Of a stretch of DNA of 64,000 nucleotides, positions 62,616-64,000 are shown piece by piece. Source of the DNA: Crotophaga sulcirostris (Eukaryota; Chordata; Aves; Cuculiformes; Crotophagidae); the NCBI GenBank assembly GCA_013397455.1, contig VYZB01000146.1, forward strand, positions 1,075,069-1,139,068. Reading direction: 5' to 3'. The notes under the pieces were generated by a model. The model was not told the origin of the DNA. It made no database searches and saw only the letters and a list, made by a program, of their open reading frames with translations. Made by a program: the position numbers and the translations under genes. Within the stretch, counting starts at the first letter, position 1. Each line of letters begins with the position of its first letter.

Positions 62616-64000
62616 TTCTTGAATTTAATAACCATTAAATGAGTTCCCAGCTAGCTGAAGAACTGCCTCTGCCACCTTCAGCAAACCACCTGTTGCTTTA
62701 GAATGAAGAATTAACCATTTTGAACCAGGCATTTCATCTTCCCATTCCAGCTGCTAGTTTTCACTCTACCTGAAGAAATTATGGAAAGCCACAAAGAAGT
62801 TTTGACATCTTTCAAACAGAGCAGCCTGTTCTTTGAAAAAACAAGCCCAGCCTCACGTGGTACATGCCATTCATTTCCCAGATCTGGACCCAAGTCCTGC
62901 TTCTCACCCGTGCAGTGTTTAATTCACTTTCTAAAACTCTTCTTTATCCACAAGTAGGTAGGAGTGTTATTTGAGTAAGGAATGAGCAAGAACTGTAGGC
63001 TTTAGCCTTTGAGTTATAAAGATGGAATAGCTTGTGCTCACAATATGTTGTATTATTTGAAACAGGGAAATAATTTTTCTTTGTGAAAATTAAATTTAAA
63101 ACATATGACCACTATAGACCACATATTTCACAAAACACTTGCATGTTCCTGAGGGCCCTGATTTCACAAAGGTTGGATATTTTTAGCTTGATTTCTTGGA
63201 CTGCTCATTTACTCTTCTCTCTCTGATCTGTTTTGCCTCTTACTCTGTTTTATCAAATTACCCAGACAGATAAATATGAGTTGTCCCACATAGATGGTCT
63301 GTTCTAGAGCACATACGTAGCAGCAAGCCCTCCAAAATCCCAGGACTGCAGAGCTGGCACCACCTCCCCCCCGCCAAGATTTTATACATTGAAATCCATA
63401 CATTTTCATATGCATGATTTGCCCAGTAGCCCACTGAGGGGTCTGATTTTAAGACATGAGTTTGCACATTCTCTGCCAGCAGTGGTCAAGAAACAGCGAT
63501 AAAGGAAAATCTCTCCACTACCTGGACAGCCTTTGCTGTAGGGTATAAAACCCTAGCAGAACCCTCCACCTTCCTCTTCTTTCCTGCTTTTTCACACCAA
63601 ATATGATCTTGGAGAAATATAATTTTAACTATTTCTTCATCACATTGTAAAGCCCATGCTAGTGCATATTTCTGTGCTGGAAGAGCTAGTGCTCACTGCT
63701 AGTGCCAGCAGCATCCCAGGTCCTGCAGATCAGTGGCCAATGCCTTGTGCTTCAGGCCCATGTTGAGCTTCACCTCCCTCCCAGCTGGGGTGGTTGCGGT
63801 AGGGCAGGGGGGCATGCTAAGGCCTATGGCGAGCCTCAAGGTCATCTAAGTACCAAGCTAAGGTCTTGGCTCCCCTAAGCCCAACCCCTTCAGCCCTCCA
63901 ACCTGCCTCTCTCTCTGCTGTTTACTTCTAGGGGTTTCAACCTGGGCTTCTCACTCCTGTAGTCTCCTGGTAACCCCAACATCCACTATTTCTTCACTGC
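62616..64000. other. unique sequence, no gene seen
   Basis: AT-rich, with a C-run at 63366-63372. A tagggt / accctа-type inverted repeat encloses a TATAAAA-like box at about 63540-63555. Nothing coding can be supported up to the window end. Confidence 0.4.

Noticed and set aside
1..64000. CRISPR arrays, operons, ribosomal RNA, phage or insertion sequences
   Set aside because: No regularly spaced repeats, no dense coding, no recognisable rRNA; the repeat content is that of a vertebrate.

Overview
The window looks like a piece of a bird nuclear genome. The clearest signal is four copies of the CR1 non-LTR retrotransposon, the dominant repeat of birds and other sauropsids. Three lie on the minus strand (about 3646-4640, 24271-24895, 40947-41545) and one on the plus strand (about 52125-52820). 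Their 3' ends are the A/T-rich short repeats typical of avian CR1, and all are 5'-truncated to the last 0.6-1.0 kb. I see no mammalian-type SINEs, no bacterial gene structure, no operon and no CRISPR array.

I cannot defend any protein-coding, rRNA or tRNA gene here. Open frames are short, overlap on several frames and have unlike-protein composition, so the window reads as intergenic or long-intron sequence. The longest frames (150-240 codons) are antisense to CR1, lie inside older retroelement fossils, or sit in GC-rich patches where stops are rare.

Beneath the CR1 layer is an older one. On the minus strand at 236-847 there is a reverse-transcriptase C-terminal segment of L2 type. On the minus strand at about 45970-46690 there are collinear endonuclease and RT-linker remains of a CR1/L3-type ORF2. 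On the plus strand at 56417-56720 there is an L1-type endonuclease/RT-linker segment, uncommon in birds. Two short MIR-like stretches lie at about 55150-55262 and 62550-62615. All five were found by reading translations or sequence against remembered family patterns and need a profile search.

Layout: 1-9 kb, L2 fossil, unique sequence and CR1 copy 1; 9-20 kb, unique sequence with small repeats; 20-22.2 kb, a pre-miRNA-like hairpin and a GC-rich block; 22-25 kb, AT-rich with the best-preserved CR1; 25-40 kb, unique sequence with pyrimidine and purine tracts and a few splice-like signals; 41-47.4 kb, CR1 copy 3, the CR1/L3-type fossil and a pyrimidine-biased stretch; 47-64 kb, AT-rich sequence with the plus-strand CR1, the L1-type fossil, MIR-like pieces and an AT-rich block that may be a conserved noncoding element. 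No new gene system is evident. The best leads are the old retroelement fossils with unexpectedly long open frames, the hairpin at 20199-20267, and a few exon-like signals.
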